A stretch of DNA of 64,000 bases from JAWKTV01 sp041398905 (lineage in GTDB: Bacteria > Planctomycetota > Planctomycetia > Planctomycetales > Planctomycetaceae). The notes beneath the pieces are model-generated. The model worked only from the letters and a program-made list of their open reading frames with translations, did not search any database and was not told where the DNA came from. Each line of letters begins with the position of its first letter. The first letter of the stretch is position 1. The translations under genes were made by a program, and so were the position numbers. This document shows, piece after piece, positions 62,423 through 64,000 of the stretch. The stretch lies in assembly GCA_041398905.1 (NCBI GenBank), contig JAWKTV010000018.1:51985-115984 (forward strand), in the 5' to 3' direction.

Positions 62423-63729
62423 CTAATTCGCGCGCCACGCCTTCCCGTGAGGAAAACTGAAGTCCTGAATCGACTCCGGCAGCATCTCGATGCTGTACCC
62501 GGGCCGGGTGGGCGGCAGGTAACGGCCATTTCGCAGGGTGACCGGATCGAGGAAGTGTTCGTGCAGATGACCGGCGTACTCGGTCAGGCGGTCGTCCATC
62601 GAGCCGCTGACGGCGACATAGTCGAACATCGACAGATGCTGCACATATCTCGCACAGGCCCACACCGCCCGCGTGCGGGCAGACCGGGATGCCGAACCTC
62701 CGCCGCGAGGAGCAGCACCGCCAGTACCTCGTTGACACCACCGAGCCGACAGGCGTCGATCTGGCAGACACCGATTGCCCCCGCCTGCATGAACTGCTTG
62801 AACAGCACCCGATTGGCGCAGTGCTCGCCGGTTGCAACACGAATCGGAGCCACTCCCCGCGCGATCGCCGCGTGTCCCAGAACGTCATCCGGGCTGGTCG
62901 GCTCTTCGATAAACCAGGGCTGAAACTCGGCCAGCGGCCGCATCCAATCAATAGCGGTCGGCACGTCCCAGACCTGATTGGCGTCCATCATCAACCGCCG
63001 GTCCCAACCGATCTCCTCGCGGATGATGCGGCAGCGACGAATGTCGTCGTCAAGATCACGGCCGACCTTGATCTTGAACACCTCCCAACCTTGCGCCAGG
63101 CAATCGCGACACAACTGCCGGAGCTTGTCATCCGAATAGCCGAGCCAGCCGGCGGATGTCGTGTAGGCGGGGAAGCCTACCTCTTCGAGCCGCTTTATAC
63201 GCTCGGATCGACCAGCCATCTGCCGCGACAGGAGTTCGACCGCCTCGTCGGGAGTCAAGGCGTCGGTGAGGTAGCGGAAGTCGATGCAGCCAACGATCTG
63301 CTCCGGCGACATGTCAGCAAGGAGCCGCCAGAGCGGTTTGCCTTCGACCTTGGTCCACAGGTCCCACACGGCGTTGACGATCGCGGCCGTCGCCAGATGG
63401 ATCGCCCCCTTCTCCGGGCCGATCCAGCGGAGCTGGCTGTCACCGGTGATGTGTCGCCAGAAGCCGGCCATGTCGGCGGTGAATGACTCCAGCGTCCGGT
63501 CGATGACGAGCGGCGCGAGTGACTCGATCGCCCGCACGCAGATCTCGTTGCCGCGACCGATGGTGAAGGTCATCCCATGCCCCGCGAGGCCGTCCGCGCG
63601 GTCGGTTCGCAGAACGACGTACGCGGCCGAGTAGTCCGGGTCGGGATTCATCGCGTCGGAGCCATCCAGCCCCTGCGAGGTTGGGAAGCGGATGTCGTGG
63701 ACTTCAGCGTGCGTGATCAGCGTCGGCAT
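62423..63729 (-). CDS. L-fuconate dehydratase-like enolase-superfamily enzyme, frameshifted near the C-terminus
   Basis: The enzyme has the enolase-superfamily fold. An N-terminal lid begins M-P-T-L-I-T-H-A-E-V-H-D-I-R-F-P-T-S. The barrel has E-V-F-K-I-K-V-G with a catalytic Lys, M-M-D-A-N-Q-V-W-D as the metal site and F-I-E-E-P-T-S-P-D-D. The H-A-G-G-V-G-L-C-E region near the end has the second base, His. This fits L-fuconate dehydratase (FucD), which makes 2-keto-3-deoxy-L-fuconate. Near 62690 one extra base and near 62650 a second extra base break the frame; R-Y-V-Q-H-L-S-M-F-D-Y continues after both. The aldose dehydrogenase-like operon at 31-34 kb may feed it. Confidence 0.85.
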
Positions 63730-63816
63730 GGTAGCGTTGCAGGGTGGGCGGGCGTCGTCCGGCGATAAGCGTCAGCGTAGACATGTCTCGCTGCGGAGTG
63801 TAGCGGACGCTCCGCT

Positions 63817-64000
63817 TCAGCGCCGCATCCGCTCGACGAATCGTGCGTAATCGGCGGCGGTGTCGATCCCGATCGACCGCTCCGCCACAATCCCGACCTG
63901 AATCGAGATTCCTGCCTCCAGCGCCCGCAACTGCTCCAGGCTCTCCAACTGCTCAAGCCGCGATTGCGGCATCCGCGTCAGCGCGAGCAGCACTTCCGGA
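63817..64000 (-). CDS. kdsB: 3-deoxy-manno-octulosonate cytidylyltransferase, 3' end only
   Basis: The sequence enters the window from the right and reads L-L-A-L-T-R-M-P-Q-S-R-L-E-Q-L-E, then S-L-E-Q-L-R-A-L-E and G-I-D-T-A-A-D-Y-A-R-F-V-E-R before the TGA at 63817. This is the C-terminus of KdsB, which activates KDO with CTP for LPS core assembly. About 60 residues are visible; the rest lies beyond base 64000. It fits the lpxK gene at 23.3 kb in pointing to LPS synthesis. Its stop lies about 90 bases before the start of the fuconate dehydratase gene. Confidence 0.85.
   Translation of the reverse strand, partial: PEVLLALTRMPQSRLEQLESLEQLRALEAGISIQVGIVAERSIGIDTAADYARFVERMRR

Noticed and set aside
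60806..62923. 705-residue plus-strand ORF
   Set aside because: It is antisense to hisD and the fuconate dehydratase, both of which have clear motifs.
1..64000. CRISPR arrays, tRNA or rRNA genes
   Set aside because: I saw no direct-repeat/spacer pattern and no tRNA-like T-loop with matching acceptor stems. A tRNAscan or Infernal run would be decisive.

Overview
The window reads as a chromosomal segment of a planctomycete (Planctomycetales-like). It is GC-rich. It carries PVC-type CxxCH dehydrogenase/FG-GAP architecture, DUF1573 and DUF6807 proteins, secreted alpha/alpha-toroid (squalene-cyclase-like) proteins, PQQ-like propellers, a sulfatase, H4MPT-linked C1 genes (a methylene-H4MPT dehydrogenase and an MfnF-type ASKHA protein) together with LPS genes (lpxK, kdsB). 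These assignments come from remembered family motifs, not from a search.

Bases 1-7.5 kb are an accessory island. A run of small plus-strand genes (lipoprotein, DUF6228-like, FliL-domain, two-TM membrane protein) is separated by 75-91 bp imperfect hairpins. These have the architecture of integron attC sites: three share an extrahelical G and an extrahelical A six base pairs apart on the left arm, and each lies just 3' of a gene stop. No integrase is present, so this looks like a CALIN (cluster of attC sites lacking an integrase). A RAYT transposase with its own flanking palindromes, a three-repeat homing-endonuclease-associated-repeat protein and an ISL3 transposase remnant are also in the island. 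A near-identical 19-bp direct repeat occurs near both ends. Most cassette genes are broken by single-base frame changes.

From 7.5 to 39 kb the region is ordinary core or species-level sequence: an LRR protein, CBS protein, SDR reductase, toroid protein, glycosyltransferases, ROK kinase, a large RND permease with an EF-hand loop, a fused membrane spermidine-synthase-like protein, lpxK, sulfatase, mtdB, DUF1573 protein, MGMT, and a uxaE-like / L-galactose(fucose) dehydrogenase-like / zinc-dehydrogenase operon. A 1344-residue ResB-CcsA cytochrome c assembly fusion follows. From 39 to 64 kb come a Baeyer-Villiger-type monooxygenase, a DUF6807 protein, PQQ propellers, two FabI-type enoyl reductases, a NUDIX hydrolase, a tail-specific protease, DAHP synthase, a 4.9-kb FG-GAP/heme-binding gene, a ferritin-like protein, hisD, an L-fuconate dehydratase-like gene, and the 3' end of kdsB.

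A recurring feature is single-base frame disruption. It is dense in the cassette array, in the exonuclease/phosphatase gene (46.7-47.6 kb) and in the FG-GAP/PVC gene (55.3-60.2 kb), with one or two in the sulfatase, monooxygenase, protease and fuconate dehydratase. Long genes elsewhere (3.4 and 4.0 kb) are intact. The disruptions may be real decay or local assembly error; the sequence alone cannot decide. Functionally the window points to an aerobic heterotroph with sugar-acid/deoxyhexose catabolism, H4MPT C1 chemistry and c-type cytochrome assembly.
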